Under the pieces are notes generated by a model that had not been told where the DNA came from, ran no database searches, and saw nothing but the letters and a program-made list of their open reading frames with translations. A DNA stretch of 17,630 nucleotides from Desulfobacteraceae bacterium (GTDB lineage: Bacteria > Desulfobacterota > Desulfobacteria > Desulfobacterales > Desulfobacteraceae): NCBI GenBank assembly GCA_022712835.1, contig JAFLJU010000411.1:1-17630 (forward strand). The letters are read 5' to 3'. Position numbers and translations under genes: made by a program. Shown here piece by piece: positions 7,506-15,541 of this stretch (the first letter of the stretch is position 1; each line of letters begins with the position of its first letter).

Positions 7506-8476
7506 TGACATTCTTAAAAGTAAGTGATCTGGAAGTCGAATTTTGCGTGGATAAAAAGAAAATAACCCCGATTGAACGCGTGTCCTTTGAAATGAACAAA
7601 GGCGAAGTTCTCGGCATGGTAGGCGAAACCGGATCCGGTAAATCGTTAACCGCCCATGCCATCATGGGGTTGTCCTCCCTGGTCGGGGGTAAAATTCGCG
7701 GCCGGGTTGAGTTCGGGGAAAAAGATCTTTTGTCTTTATCTGAACGAGAGATGCAGTCCATTCGGGGGTCACAGATCGCCTTTATTCCTCAAAATCCCAT
7801 GACGTCTCTGGATCCGGTCTATCGAGTGGGGGATCAAATTGTTGAGGGGTTATACAAACACAGGAAAATCAGCAAGAAGAATGCAAAGCTCAAGGCACTG
7901 GAAATCATGGAAAAACTTCAGATTCCAAAGGCAAATCGTGTTTTTCAGCAATACCCCCATCAGCTTTCCGGCGGATTAAAACAGAGAATCGTCATTGCCA
8001 TCGGCTTGTGTACCAGCCCTCAATTATTGATTGCAGATGAACCCACAACAGCTCTGGATGTTACGGTGCAGGCCCAGATCATGCGATTGTTCCTAAAGAT
8101 GACCAAGGAAAAGGGGATCGGATTGCTGCTCATTACCCACGATCTGGGCGTCATTGCCCAGGTGTCGGATAAAATAGCCGTCATGTATGCGGGAAACATT
8201 GTTGAATTCGGTCCCATCAAAACCGTGTTTAACACCCCCCATCATCCCTATACCAAGGCGTTGCTCAACTGCATCCCCACAATTGGGATGAAAAAAGGCT
8301 CCCTGGATGCCATTTACGGGAATGTGCCCACCGTGGGAAATTATCCCAAAGGATGTCGCTATCAACCCCGCTGTCCGGACAGCTCTAAACCATGTGAAAC
8401 TCTGGTCCCTGAACTGATTGAACTTGGACAAGATACACGGGTTGCCTGCCATAAATATAATGGGAATAAGGATTGA
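7505..8476 (+). CDS. Dipeptide/oligopeptide ABC transporter ATP-binding protein (DppD/OppD type)
   Basis: A cytoplasmic ATPase of 323 residues that powers the importer with its partner at 8481. Walker A is GETGSGKS (40-47), the signature LSGGLKQR (154-161), Walker B LLIADEPT (174-181) and the switch His is H202. The C-terminal extension of the oligopeptide class is present, with HPYTKALLNCIP and four cysteines (C284, C290, C297, C315) in the GCRYQPRCP context that in relatives binds an iron-sulfur cluster. The cluster is inferred from the family. The start overlaps the permease stop. Confidence 0.93.
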   Translation: MTFLKVSDLEVEFCVDKKKITPIERVSFEMNKGEVLGMVGETGSGKSLTAHAIMGLSSLVGGKIRGRVEFGEKDLLSLSEREMQSIRGSQIAFIPQNPMTSLDPVYRVGDQIVEGLYKHRKISKKNAKLKALEIMEKLQIPKANRVFQQYPHQLSGGLKQRIVIAIGLCTSPQLLIADEPTTALDVTVQAQIMRLFLKMTKEKGIGLLLITHDLGVIAQVSDKIAVMYAGNIVEFGPIKTVFNTPHHPYTKALLNCIPTIGMKKGSLDAIYGNVPTVGNYPKGCRYQPRCPDSSKPCETLVPELIELGQDTRVACHKYNGNKD

Positions 8477-8480
8477 TCTG

Positions 8481-9461
8481 ATGGAAAAAATTTTAGAAAT
8501 TAATGATCTCTCAGTCTCCTTTGGTGTCAGAGGAGGGCTGTTATTGCGCAAGATCGGGACCATAAAAGCGGTGAACAACGCCACATTTTCGATTAACAAA
8601 GGGGAAATCGTTGGTGTCGTTGGTGAGTCCGGATGCGGGAAGTCAACCCTGGCCCGCCTGATTCTGAGGCTGGTTGAACCCGATACCGGCAGCATCTCTT
8701 TTAACGGAACAGATCTGATGAAGATGTCAAAAAAACAGATGCAATGGCAACGCCGGCACATGCAAATGGTTTTTCAGGACCCCTATTCCGCCATGGACCC
8801 CCTTTATACCATTTACAGAAGCCTGTGCGAGCCGTTTCAAATTCAAAAGATCAAACTCACCCAAGGGGAACAGCGTAAAAAAGTGGATGCCCTCCTTGAG
8901 CTGGTGGGGTTAAATTCAGACCACGGATTTGCCTATCCCCATGAACTTTCCGGCGGGCAGAAACAACGGGCGGACATTGCCCGGGCCCTTGCCTTGAACC
9001 CACAGTTTGTAATACTGGATGAACCCACAGCCGCCCTTGATGTATCAGTTCAAGCCCAGATTATTAAACTGCTGGAAGGGTTAAGGGAACGATTGAATCT
9101 GACATTTTTGTTCATCTCCCATGATCTGTCATTGGTCAGTTATTTTTGCGATCGGGTCATCGTCATGTATCTGGGTCGAATTGTGGAGAATATTTCGGCG
9201 GATTTAATTGGAAAAATACCCTATCACCCCTATACGAAAGCGTTGATTGAGAGCATCTTTAAAACAGTCCCCGGTGAAAAAAATCATACGCCACCCTTGG
9301 AAGGAGAGGTCCCAAGTCCCTTTAATCTGCCGCCCGGTTGTGTGTTTGTGTCACGATGCAGATATGTCCAACCCATGTGCCGGGAAAAATTGCCGGTTCT
9401 GAGAAATACAGCCCAGGGCGGCCAGGTGGCCTGCCATTTCCCCCTCAATCCCATTAACTGA
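8481..9461 (+). CDS. Dipeptide/oligopeptide ABC transporter ATP-binding protein (DppF/OppF type)
   Basis: The second ATPase of the pair, 326 residues. Walker A is GESGCGKST (48-56), the signature LSGGQKQRA (156-164), Walker B FVILDEPT (176-183) and the switch His H204. The C-terminal class motif YHPYTKALIESI and the cysteines C287, C293, C300 and C318 follow. The start at ATG 8481 is supported by AAGGAT upstream and by the usual family beginning (LEINDLSVSF); a longer frame from 8418 lies within the previous gene and is not credible. The gap to the previous stop is 4 nt. Confidence 0.93.
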   Translation: MEKILEINDLSVSFGVRGGLLLRKIGTIKAVNNATFSINKGEIVGVVGESGCGKSTLARLILRLVEPDTGSISFNGTDLMKMSKKQMQWQRRHMQMVFQDPYSAMDPLYTIYRSLCEPFQIQKIKLTQGEQRKKVDALLELVGLNSDHGFAYPHELSGGQKQRADIARALALNPQFVILDEPTAALDVSVQAQIIKLLEGLRERLNLTFLFISHDLSLVSYFCDRVIVMYLGRIVENISADLIGKIPYHPYTKALIESIFKTVPGEKNHTPPLEGEVPSPFNLPPGCVFVSRCRYVQPMCREKLPVLRNTAQGGQVACHFPLNPIN

Positions 9462-9474
9462 AATCATGATGTCT

Positions 9475-9492
9475 AAAAAAAAAGTTTTTTTT
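9475..9492. repeat. A9-G-T8 homopolymer palindrome before the D-aminoacylase gene
   Basis: Nine A residues (9475-9483), one G and eight T residues (9485-9492) lie directly before the GGAGAG ribosome site of the next gene. The tract could fold or slip. It is an observation only; no function is shown. Confidence 0.8.
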
Positions 9493-9505
9493 GCGGAGAG
9501 TTTTT

Positions 9506-11119
9506 ATGTGTGATGTACTGATAAAAAACGGCACCGTCATCGACGGCACAGGTTCCCCTGGTTTTTTGGCGGATATTTTAGTGAAAGATGGAAAAATTAA
9601 AAAGATAGGGCCGTCCCTTGAAATAGAGTGTCACTCCATTATAGATGCGTCACAAAAAATTGTCTGTCCGGGATTTATTGATATTCATTCCCATACGGAC
9701 ACGACCATTTTTATCAATCCCAAAGCCGAGAGCAAAATTCGGCAGGGCATCACCACGGAAATCGTAGGGAACTGCGGGATGAGCGCAGCCCCCCTGACCC
9801 CTGAATTTTTACCCCAATTAAAGGATCACCTGGGGATAACCTCTGATTATGGTAACCCTGAGGATATTGGGAGATTCTGGATGACCTTTGGCGAGTATAT
9901 CGATCATTTAAATGATCTACCATTGGGAATCAACCTGATGCCCATGGTGGGGTTTGGTACATTGCGCTGTGCAGTAATGGGCCTGAAAACTACGGCACCG
10001 ACGTCAACAGAGATGAAGGCAATGGAGGACTTGCTGCAAAAAAGCCTGGAACAAGGCGCAGCCGGCATGTCAATAGGGCTGGAATATATTCCAGATTCCC
10101 TCAGCCATCCAGATGAATTGATTCGGCTGTGCCGGGTGATTGCACGCAACAACAAACTGTATGCCTCCCATATCAGGGGAGAATCCCAGACCCTGTTCTC
10201 TTCGGTGGCCGAGGCGATTCATACGGCAGAAGTATCGGGATGTCGTGTTGAAATTTCCCATTTAAAGCTGGGCGGGACATTCAACTGGGGTAAAACAGAA
10301 AAATTGTTTGCCCTTCTGGAGAATGCGCTCTCAAGGGGCGTCCGCCTTTCCTGGGATCAGTATCCCTATACGGCCTGGGGAACCGGTTTGAGCGATTATC
10401 TTCCCCGCTGGGTTCGAGAAGAAGGCCATCAAAAGCTGGTGACCTATTTAAGTGGTCATTCCACCCGGAAAAAAATCCGCCGGGAAATAGAACAGGCCAT
10501 TAAAACGGGGAATCATGCCTATAACACAGCGCCCTGGGAAAATGTCCAGATCTCCATGGTAAAATCGGCCGAATACAAGTTTGCTGAAGGAAAACGGGTG
10601 TCCCAAATCGCCAAAGACCTCGATGTCGACCCGATTGAGTTTGTGTTTGATCTGTTGATCGCTGAGAAAGGGTCTGTTGCAACACTGGTCTTTTGTATGG
10701 GTGACCAGGATATAAAAACCATCATGAATCATCCTTTGACCATAATTGCCAGTGACGGCAGGGCCGTTGCAACCTATGGAGAATTGCACAAAGGAAGCCC
10801 CCATCCTAGGTATTATGGCGCATTTCCCAGGGTCCTTGGCAAGTATGTAAGACAAGAAAAATTGTTCTCCCTTGAAACGGCCGTTCAAAAGATGACCTCA
10901 ATGCCTGCCAGCATCATGGGACTGGATGATCGAGGAAGGCTTGCACCCGGCATGATTGCTGATATCACGGTATTTGATCCCAAAACCATATCAGATCTGG
11001 CCAGTTTTGAGAACCCCCATCAATATTCAAAGGGGATTGAGCATGTGATTATAGCAGGGCATAGTATTATTCATAAAGGAGAGCACACGAATAGAATGGC
11101 AGGTCGGGTGATTCAATAA
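9506..11119 (+). CDS. N-acyl-D-amino-acid deacylase (D-aminoacylase)
   Basis: A zinc amidohydrolase of 537 residues that releases a free D-amino acid from its N-acyl form. The order of motifs matches the D-aminoacylase family: CPGFIDIHSHTD (H61, H63), EIVGNCGMS (C90), SHIRGE (H212), EISHLKLGG (H242), ASDGRA (D407) and HPRYYGAFPRVLG (423-435). These correspond to the metal ligands and catalytic Asp of the characterised Alcaligenes enzyme (H67, H69, C96, H220, H250, D366), so the site looks complete. The C-terminal strand domain ends with the usual APGMIADITVFDP. I chose ATG 9506 (GGAGAG 5 nt upstream) rather than TTG 9491. It has no signal peptide, so it acts in the cytoplasm. It is the last gene of the peptide-import operon, 44 nt after the ATPase, so the importer probably supplies its substrate. 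Side-chain preference is unknown. Confidence 0.92.
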   Translation: MCDVLIKNGTVIDGTGSPGFLADILVKDGKIKKIGPSLEIECHSIIDASQKIVCPGFIDIHSHTDTTIFINPKAESKIRQGITTEIVGNCGMSAAPLTPEFLPQLKDHLGITSDYGNPEDIGRFWMTFGEYIDHLNDLPLGINLMPMVGFGTLRCAVMGLKTTAPTSTEMKAMEDLLQKSLEQGAAGMSIGLEYIPDSLSHPDELIRLCRVIARNNKLYASHIRGESQTLFSSVAEAIHTAEVSGCRVEISHLKLGGTFNWGKTEKLFALLENALSRGVRLSWDQYPYTAWGTGLSDYLPRWVREEGHQKLVTYLSGHSTRKKIRREIEQAIKTGNHAYNTAPWENVQISMVKSAEYKFAEGKRVSQIAKDLDVDPIEFVFDLLIAEKGSVATLVFCMGDQDIKTIMNHPLTIIASDGRAVATYGELHKGSPHPRYYGAFPRVLGKYVRQEKLFSLETAVQKMTSMPASIMGLDDRGRLAPGMIADITVFDPKTISDLASFENPHQYSKGIEHVIIAGHSIIHKGEHTNRMAGRVIQ

Positions 11120-11134
11120 AAAAATGCCGTTACC

Positions 11135-11193
11135 AAAAAATTGATCTGACAGACATCTTGTCTATCCAATGTATAACCAATGTCTGCCAGATC
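11135..11193 (-). terminator. Rho-independent terminator of the minus-strand operon
   Basis: On the minus strand a 14-bp stem (plus-strand arms 11143-11156 and 11180-11193, one G-U pair) around a 23-nt loop is followed by six U residues (A-run 11135-11140). AATT on both flanks can extend the stem. On the plus strand the same arms have an A-C mismatch and no T-run follows, so it ends the regulator-proximal transcript but not obviously the D-aminoacylase one. Confidence 0.7.
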
Positions 11194-11219
11194 GCAATTG
11201 AAGGATCAGTCAAAACTCT

Positions 11220-11696
11220 CTACAACTTGATACCCGGCGGTAGAAGGGTCCACTTTTTCTTTGATTTCATCACAACAAAAGACTCGCTGTGGTCTATATT
11301 GCCCTGGTGGGGTAGCTTGGAGGACATAAAACTATACAGTTCCTCCATGTTGTTTGAAAATAGGATTTCCGCAAAGATATCATACCGCCCGGTCACTGCA
11401 TATACGCTACTCACTTCCTGAAGTTCTGCAAGGTCGTTCATAGTTTCATCTATCTTTGAGTCGTCGATGACCCGGATGGCCACCAGCGCCATAAAGAGCT
11501 TTTCAATCTTAAAGACATCGATCAGCCCAGCGATTTTGAAGACACCGGACTGCAATAAATTTTTAATTCGTACCTGCAGGGTTGGACTTGTTATTTCCAA
11601 TTCTTTGACCAGTTCCTTGACCGGCATCCGACCATCCTGGCTCAAATAATATATCAATTTCTTATCCAGTGCATCCAGTTTTTTCATGTCACCCAT
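11220..11696 (-). CDS. Lrp/AsnC family transcriptional regulator
   Basis: A DNA-binding regulator of 158 residues, the usual size. The N-terminal helix-turn-helix covers about 8-54 (LDALDKKLIYYLSQDGRMPV, then ELEITSPTLQVRIKNLLQSG), and the C-terminal ligand-sensing (RAM) domain shows VYAVTGRYDIFAEI (98-111). It is the last gene of the minus-strand operon, 24 nt after ornithine aminotransferase, and probably senses an amino acid handled by the operon, such as ornithine. ATG 11696 has a GGGG 8 nt upstream; ATG 11687 is an alternative. Its targets may be the similar promoters at both operon heads, which is inference. Confidence 0.93.
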   Translation of the reverse strand: MGDMKKLDALDKKLIYYLSQDGRMPVKELVKELEITSPTLQVRIKNLLQSGVFKIAGLIDVFKIEKLFMALVAIRVIDDSKIDETMNDLAELQEVSSVYAVTGRYDIFAEILFSNNMEELYSFMSSKLPHQGNIDHSESFVVMKSKKKWTLLPPGIKL

Positions 11697-11720
11697 ATGT
11701 TAAACCCCTGATTTGCGGTT

Positions 11721-12908
11721 CTAACCAATCACCGTATGAATTTTTTCAAGTGCATAGTCAATATCGTCGGTTGTGACCACCAGGGGCGGCGCAAACCGGA
11801 TAATATTTTCATGGGTTTCTTTACAAAGCAGACCCTTGTCTTTCAAACTTTCGCAATAGGCCCTTGCATTTACCTTATTGGGAATAAATTCGAGGCCCAA
11901 CATCAGACCCCGACCCCGGACCTCTTTGATCATTGGATTTTTCAGGGTCTTTAAGCCCTCTAAAAAATAGTTTCCCATTGCAGCTGAATTTTCAATCATT
12001 TTTTCTTTGACCAGCACCTTGAGAGCCGCTCTTGCGACGGCACAGGCCAGGGGATTGCCGCCAAAGGTACTGCCGTGTTCACCCGGATTGAGCACCTCCA
12101 TGATCTCAGTATTGGACAAGACTGCAGACACGGGATACAGGCCACCGGACAAGGCCTTGCCGATCAGGGTCATATCAGCTTCAATGCCTTCATGCTCTTC
12201 AGCCAGGAGCTTGCCGGTGCGGCCAAGCCCTGTCTGGATTTCATCGAGAATCAAAACCACATTGTTATCGCTGCAGATCTGCCTGACCTGTTTCAGGTAA
12301 CCATCCGGCGGGATGATGACGCCGGCTTCCCCCTGAATAGGTTCCACCATAAAGGCAATGGTATTTTTATTAATGGCATTTTCCAAGGCGGCGGCATCGC
12401 CAAAGGGAATACATTTAAATCCCGGTGTAAAGGGGCCAAAGCCTTTCTTTGCCCCGAGATCTGAACTAAAACTGACAATGGTAATGGTCCTACCGTGAAA
12501 ATTATTATCACAGACAATGATCTCGGCCTTATCTTCAGCAACCCCTTTGGTAGTATATCCCCATTTTCGAACCGTCTTGATGGCGGTCTCCACCGCTTCC
12601 GCTCCACTGTTCATGGGCAGGACCTTATGGGAATGGGTTAATTCACATAATTCAGTATAAAATAAACTTAATTGATCATTTCGAAAGGCCCGGGATGTCA
12701 AAGAAAGTTTACCCGCCTGTTCGGTCAGAGCCTTGACAATTTCAGGATGGCAATGCCCCTGATTCACGGCAGAATAAGCAGACAGGCAATCCATGTAGCG
12801 GTTGCCGTCCACATCCCAGACCCAGATTCCTTGTCCTCTATTTAAGACCACATCCAGGGGTTTATAGTTGTTTGCACCCAGTTTTTGTTCAATTTCAAGA
12901 GAATCCAT
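11721..12908 (-). CDS. rocD: Ornithine aminotransferase (ornithine--oxo-acid transaminase)
   Basis: A class III PLP-dependent aminotransferase of 395 residues that converts L-ornithine and 2-oxoglutarate to glutamate-5-semialdehyde and glutamate. The start [15 protein letters not shown] and [11 protein letters not shown] (45-55) are characteristic of RocD rather than acetylornithine aminotransferase. The site is complete: MNSGAEAVE (99-107), [16 protein letters not shown] with D222, and [11 protein letters not shown] with the PLP lysine K251. The [11 protein letters not shown] block follows. I prefer ATG 12908, with GGATGGA just upstream; ATG 12917 and TTG 12938 are less well supported. It lies 46 nt after the racemase gene, which would deliver its L-ornithine. 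Confidence 0.93.
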   Translation of the reverse strand: MDSLEIEQKLGANNYKPLDVVLNRGQGIWVWDVDGNRYMDCLSAYSAVNQGHCHPEIVKALTEQAGKLSLTSRAFRNDQLSLFYTELCELTHSHKVLPMNSGAEAVETAIKTVRKWGYTTKGVAEDKAEIIVCDNNFHGRTITIVSFSSDLGAKKGFGPFTPGFKCIPFGDAAALENAINKNTIAFMVEPIQGEAGVIIPPDGYLKQVRQICSDNNVVLILDEIQTGLGRTGKLLAEEHEGIEADMTLIGKALSGGLYPVSAVLSNTEIMEVLNPGEHGSTFGGNPLACAVARAALKVLVKEKMIENSAAMGNYFLEGLKTLKNPMIKEVRGRGLMLGLEFIPNKVNARAYCESLKDKGLLCKETHENIIRFAPPLVVTTDDIDYALEKIHTVIG

Positions 12909-12954
12909 TTTTTCCATCCGATTTTGTATAAGTTTCAATTAAGATTTTTTGGGA

Positions 12955-14055
12955 TTAGTCATACTGGCCTTCATTCAGGTATACTTTTTCAATGTAGGCC
13001 GAGGTCATTGCTGACAGCTGGGCAGCATAGGTCAGATGAAAGCGAATCTGGTCTCCCACTTTAACATCGGCCCCTTTTAAATCAACAATTGTGTGATCGC
13101 TGCTGGAACCGATAATTTCCATATCACCGACCGGGGTTAACCCCTGGGTCAGTACATCCTGTCTGCCAATTCCCAGAATGGCCCGTTTGATAGAGCCTCG
13201 ATCTGAAAAGACGGGAACATTCCCAAATGCATCCGTACTGACGGTGCCATGGGGAAGAGAATCTTTGAGTTTGACTTCTATGACTTCTGCCACCAGGCAG
13301 CTTGTGTCTGTTTCAAGCGCTTCAATCCGCTTATAGTCAATGGTGTTGCATCCGGTAAAGATCATTTCACCGATCCTCAGGTTATTGATTCTTTCCAGCC
13401 GGTCTGTTTTTTTAACCCATGGATAATTTGCAGAATTGCCTCCGGAAATCAGATCAAAATTGAGTTTAAATTTGTTTTCCAATCCTTTGGCAATATTGGA
13501 AAGTTCATCCATTTTTTCCTGGTCCGGAAGAATCGCCCCGATACACCCCAGGTTGGTGCCGATGCCAATGGGCTTTATTCCGTCAAAGGTAAGCGCCGTG
13601 CGAAAGGTTTGTTCCATATATTTAGGCAGAATACCTTCCCGTAAATCGCCCAGGTCCACCATCAGTATGATGCGATGAATCTTATTTTGGACCTTTGCTT
13701 CCTGGGACAGCAGCCGGATAATATCCAGTTCTGAGTTGAGGCTGATATCGGCGTAGGTTACCACCTGTTTAATCTTGCTCATTGGCGGTGTTCTGATAAG
13801 GACCAAGGTATTTTTAATACCGGCATCCCTCATCTTTTTAATATTTTCTATTCTTGAATCGGCAATAAGGTCAATCCCGGCTGCAGCCATTGCCGCAGCA
13901 ACCTGAGGGCTGCCAAGAAAACTTTTGGTTACCCCCATCATGGAAATCCCTTTTGCCAGGAACATCTCCCTTAGGTACCTTGCATTTCGATATATCTTGG
14001 CAAGATCGATTTCTATTCTCGGGAAACTTGAATAATTGTTATATAGATGTGTCAT
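12955..14055 (-). CDS. orr: Ornithine racemase-like PLP enzyme (alanine/ornithine racemase family)
   Basis: A fold-type III PLP enzyme of 366 residues. The beginning FPRIEIDLAKIYRNARYL and GVTKSF (PLP lysine K44), with DLGDLREGI (134-142), SGGNSAN (204-210) and LRIGE (226-230), fit the alanine/ornithine racemase family close to clostridial Orr rather than housekeeping Alr, which has a KANAYGHG lysine motif. The expected reaction is D-ornithine to L-ornithine. ATG 14055 gives the family-like N terminus; the frame stays open to a TTG at 14133 inside the permease gene, but no good ribosome site is seen there. The neighbour RocD uses L-ornithine, which supports the specificity. Racemisation of other basic amino acids, such as lysine or arginine, remains possible. 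Confidence 0.82.
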   Translation of the reverse strand: MTHLYNNYSSFPRIEIDLAKIYRNARYLREMFLAKGISMMGVTKSFLGSPQVAAAMAAAGIDLIADSRIENIKKMRDAGIKNTLVLIRTPPMSKIKQVVTYADISLNSELDIIRLLSQEAKVQNKIHRIILMVDLGDLREGILPKYMEQTFRTALTFDGIKPIGIGTNLGCIGAILPDQEKMDELSNIAKGLENKFKLNFDLISGGNSANYPWVKKTDRLERINNLRIGEMIFTGCNTIDYKRIEALETDTSCLVAEVIEVKLKDSLPHGTVSTDAFGNVPVFSDRGSIKRAILGIGRQDVLTQGLTPVGDMEIIGSSSDHTIVDLKGADVKVGDQIRFHLTYAAQLSAMTSAYIEKVYLNEGQYD

Positions 14056-14089
14056 CGGCTGTGTAAAATCCTGTTCGTCTAAAGGGGGC

Positions 14090-14761
14090 TTATTGCGCAA
14101 GCTGCAGCCCGGGGACATATACTTTTTTTTCAATGATACTCATGATTTTGGCCACAAAAAACACCATGATGATATAAAAACCGGCTGCCACCAGATATGA
14201 TTCAAAGTACCGAAAATTCATGGCGCCGGTAATGTCTGCCTGGGACAAAAGTTCCGGAACCCCCACGGCAAAGGCAATGGAGGTGTATTTGAACATATAG
14301 ATGATTTCATTGGAAGATGATGGAATCACTAGCCGCAATGCCTGGGGCAGGATCACATACCGTATGGCCCCCCATTTCCCAAGCCCCATGGCTCTGGCCG
14401 CGACCATCTGTCCGGGTTTGATCGACTGGATGGCCCCTCTGAAATACTCGGCCTGATATACAGAGGTGTTGATTCCCAGGGCAATCCCGGCGGCAAGGAT
14501 GGGCTTGAGTAAGATACCCATATCACCCAGACCATAATAGATAAAAAACAATTGAAGCAGGCAGGGGGTTCCCCTTAAAAATTCAACATAGGCAGTGACA
14601 ATCCAGTAAACAAATCTGGTGGAATAGACCCGGGCAACTCCCAGGGCCATTCCGAAAAGAATCCCCACGGTGATGCAGACGATGGACAGCTGTATGGTGA
14701 CCCATGCGCCTGACAGCATATCGGGTAATATTTCAATGGCATAATTTAAAAAACTGACCAT
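14090..14761 (-). CDS. Polar amino acid ABC transporter permease (HisM/GlnP type)
   Basis: An inner-membrane permease of 223 residues. The family motifs are all present: the opening amphipathic segment ending in GAWVTIQLS, FLRGTP (61-66), YQAEYFRGAIQSIKPGQ and the EAA loop AARAMGLG (121-128) with VILPQALR. Five membrane segments are visible. A very good ribosome site (CCGGAGGTG) precedes the ATG. It pairs with the second permease at 15542-16201 as a heterodimer around the ATPase of 14794-15534, and it is directly followed by the racemase gene, tying the transporter to ornithine metabolism. Confidence 0.92.
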   Translation of the reverse strand: MVSFLNYAIEILPDMLSGAWVTIQLSIVCITVGILFGMALGVARVYSTRFVYWIVTAYVEFLRGTPCLLQLFFIYYGLGDMGILLKPILAAGIALGINTSVYQAEYFRGAIQSIKPGQMVAARAMGLGKWGAIRYVILPQALRLVIPSSSNEIIYMFKYTSIAFAVGVPELLSQADITGAMNFRYFESYLVAAGFYIIMVFFVAKIMSIIEKKVYVPGLQLAQ

Positions 14762-14793
14762 TTGTTTAACACCTCCGGTTTACAGGATATCGG

Positions 14794-15534
14794 CTATTCC
14801 AGGCCGCTAAAATTTTTCAGAAAAAGCTTGGTTCGTTCATGCTGTGGTGCTGAAAACAGTGTTTTTGATGGTCCCTGCTCCACAATAAGGCCCTGATCAA
14901 TAAAAATAACCTTGTCGGCAACGGATCTGGCAAAGCCCATTTCATGGGTAACCACAATGGCGGTCATGCCGCTGTGTGCAAGATCTGTCATGACGCTCAG
15001 CACTTCACCTGTCAGTTCAGGATCAAGGGCTGAGGTGGGTTCGTCAAACAAGACCAGTTTGGGTTTTAAGGCCAATGCCCTGGCAATGGAAATTCGCTGC
15101 TGCTGTCCACCGGACAATTGTGCCGGGTAGGAATCGATTTTATCCAGCATGCCCACCGTCTTGATTTCTGCCATTGCAATCTGCCGGGCCTTATCCTTGG
15201 ACCATCTCCTCACCCTTAACGGTCCGAACATGACATTTTCCAGAATGGTTAAATGGGTAAACAGATTAAAATCTTGAAACACAAACCCCATATCTGCGCG
15301 GACGCTGTTGATATCGGTTTCAGGGGTGTTGATGTTAACGCCTTCCAGCAGGATCTGACCGGAATCAGGTGGTGATAAATGATTGAGGCATCGAAGCAAT
15401 GTGCTTTTTCCAGAGCCCGATGACCCTATTACGGCAAGGGTCTCACCTTTCTTTAATTCAAAAGAAACATCTTTGAGGACTTCATTGTCATCAAATTTCT
15501 TGGTAAGATTTTTAACTTCAAGTATGGTGGCCAT
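14794..15534 (-). CDS. Polar amino acid ABC transporter ATP-binding protein (GlnQ/HisP type)
   Basis: An ATPase of 246 residues, usual for the class. Walker A is GSSGSGKST (37-45), followed by VFQDFNLFTHLT, the signature LSGGQQQRISIARAL, Walker B LVLFDEPTSALDPE and the switch motif VVTHEMGFAR. I start at ATG 15534, where the family begins (ATILEVKNLTKKF); the longer frame from TTG 15558 overlaps the upstream permease. An AAGGAG lies 11 nt before the ATG and over the permease stop, so the two genes are closely coupled. Confidence 0.94.
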   Translation of the reverse strand: MATILEVKNLTKKFDDNEVLKDVSFELKKGETLAVIGSSGSGKSTLLRCLNHLSPPDSGQILLEGVNINTPETDINSVRADMGFVFQDFNLFTHLTILENVMFGPLRVRRWSKDKARQIAMAEIKTVGMLDKIDSYPAQLSGGQQQRISIARALALKPKLVLFDEPTSALDPELTGEVLSVMTDLAHSGMTAIVVTHEMGFARSVADKVIFIDQGLIVEQGPSKTLFSAPQHERTKLFLKNFSGLE

Positions 15535-15541
15535 AAAGTGA

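Noticed and set aside
8093..8761. Long minus-strand frame (222 codons) antisense to the two peptide-transport ATPase genes
   Set aside because: It is a shadow of two ATPase genes with complete motifs on the plus strand; its product has no recognisable domain.
10448..10888. Minus-strand frame of 146 codons inside the D-aminoacylase gene
   Set aside because: It overlaps catalytic-domain coding sequence of a well-supported gene and shows no family features.
14056..14133. Extended N terminus of the racemase from TTG 14133 or ATG 14118
   Set aside because: It would overlap the permease gene, lacks a ribosome site and adds residues not typical of the family; ATG 14055 is preferred.
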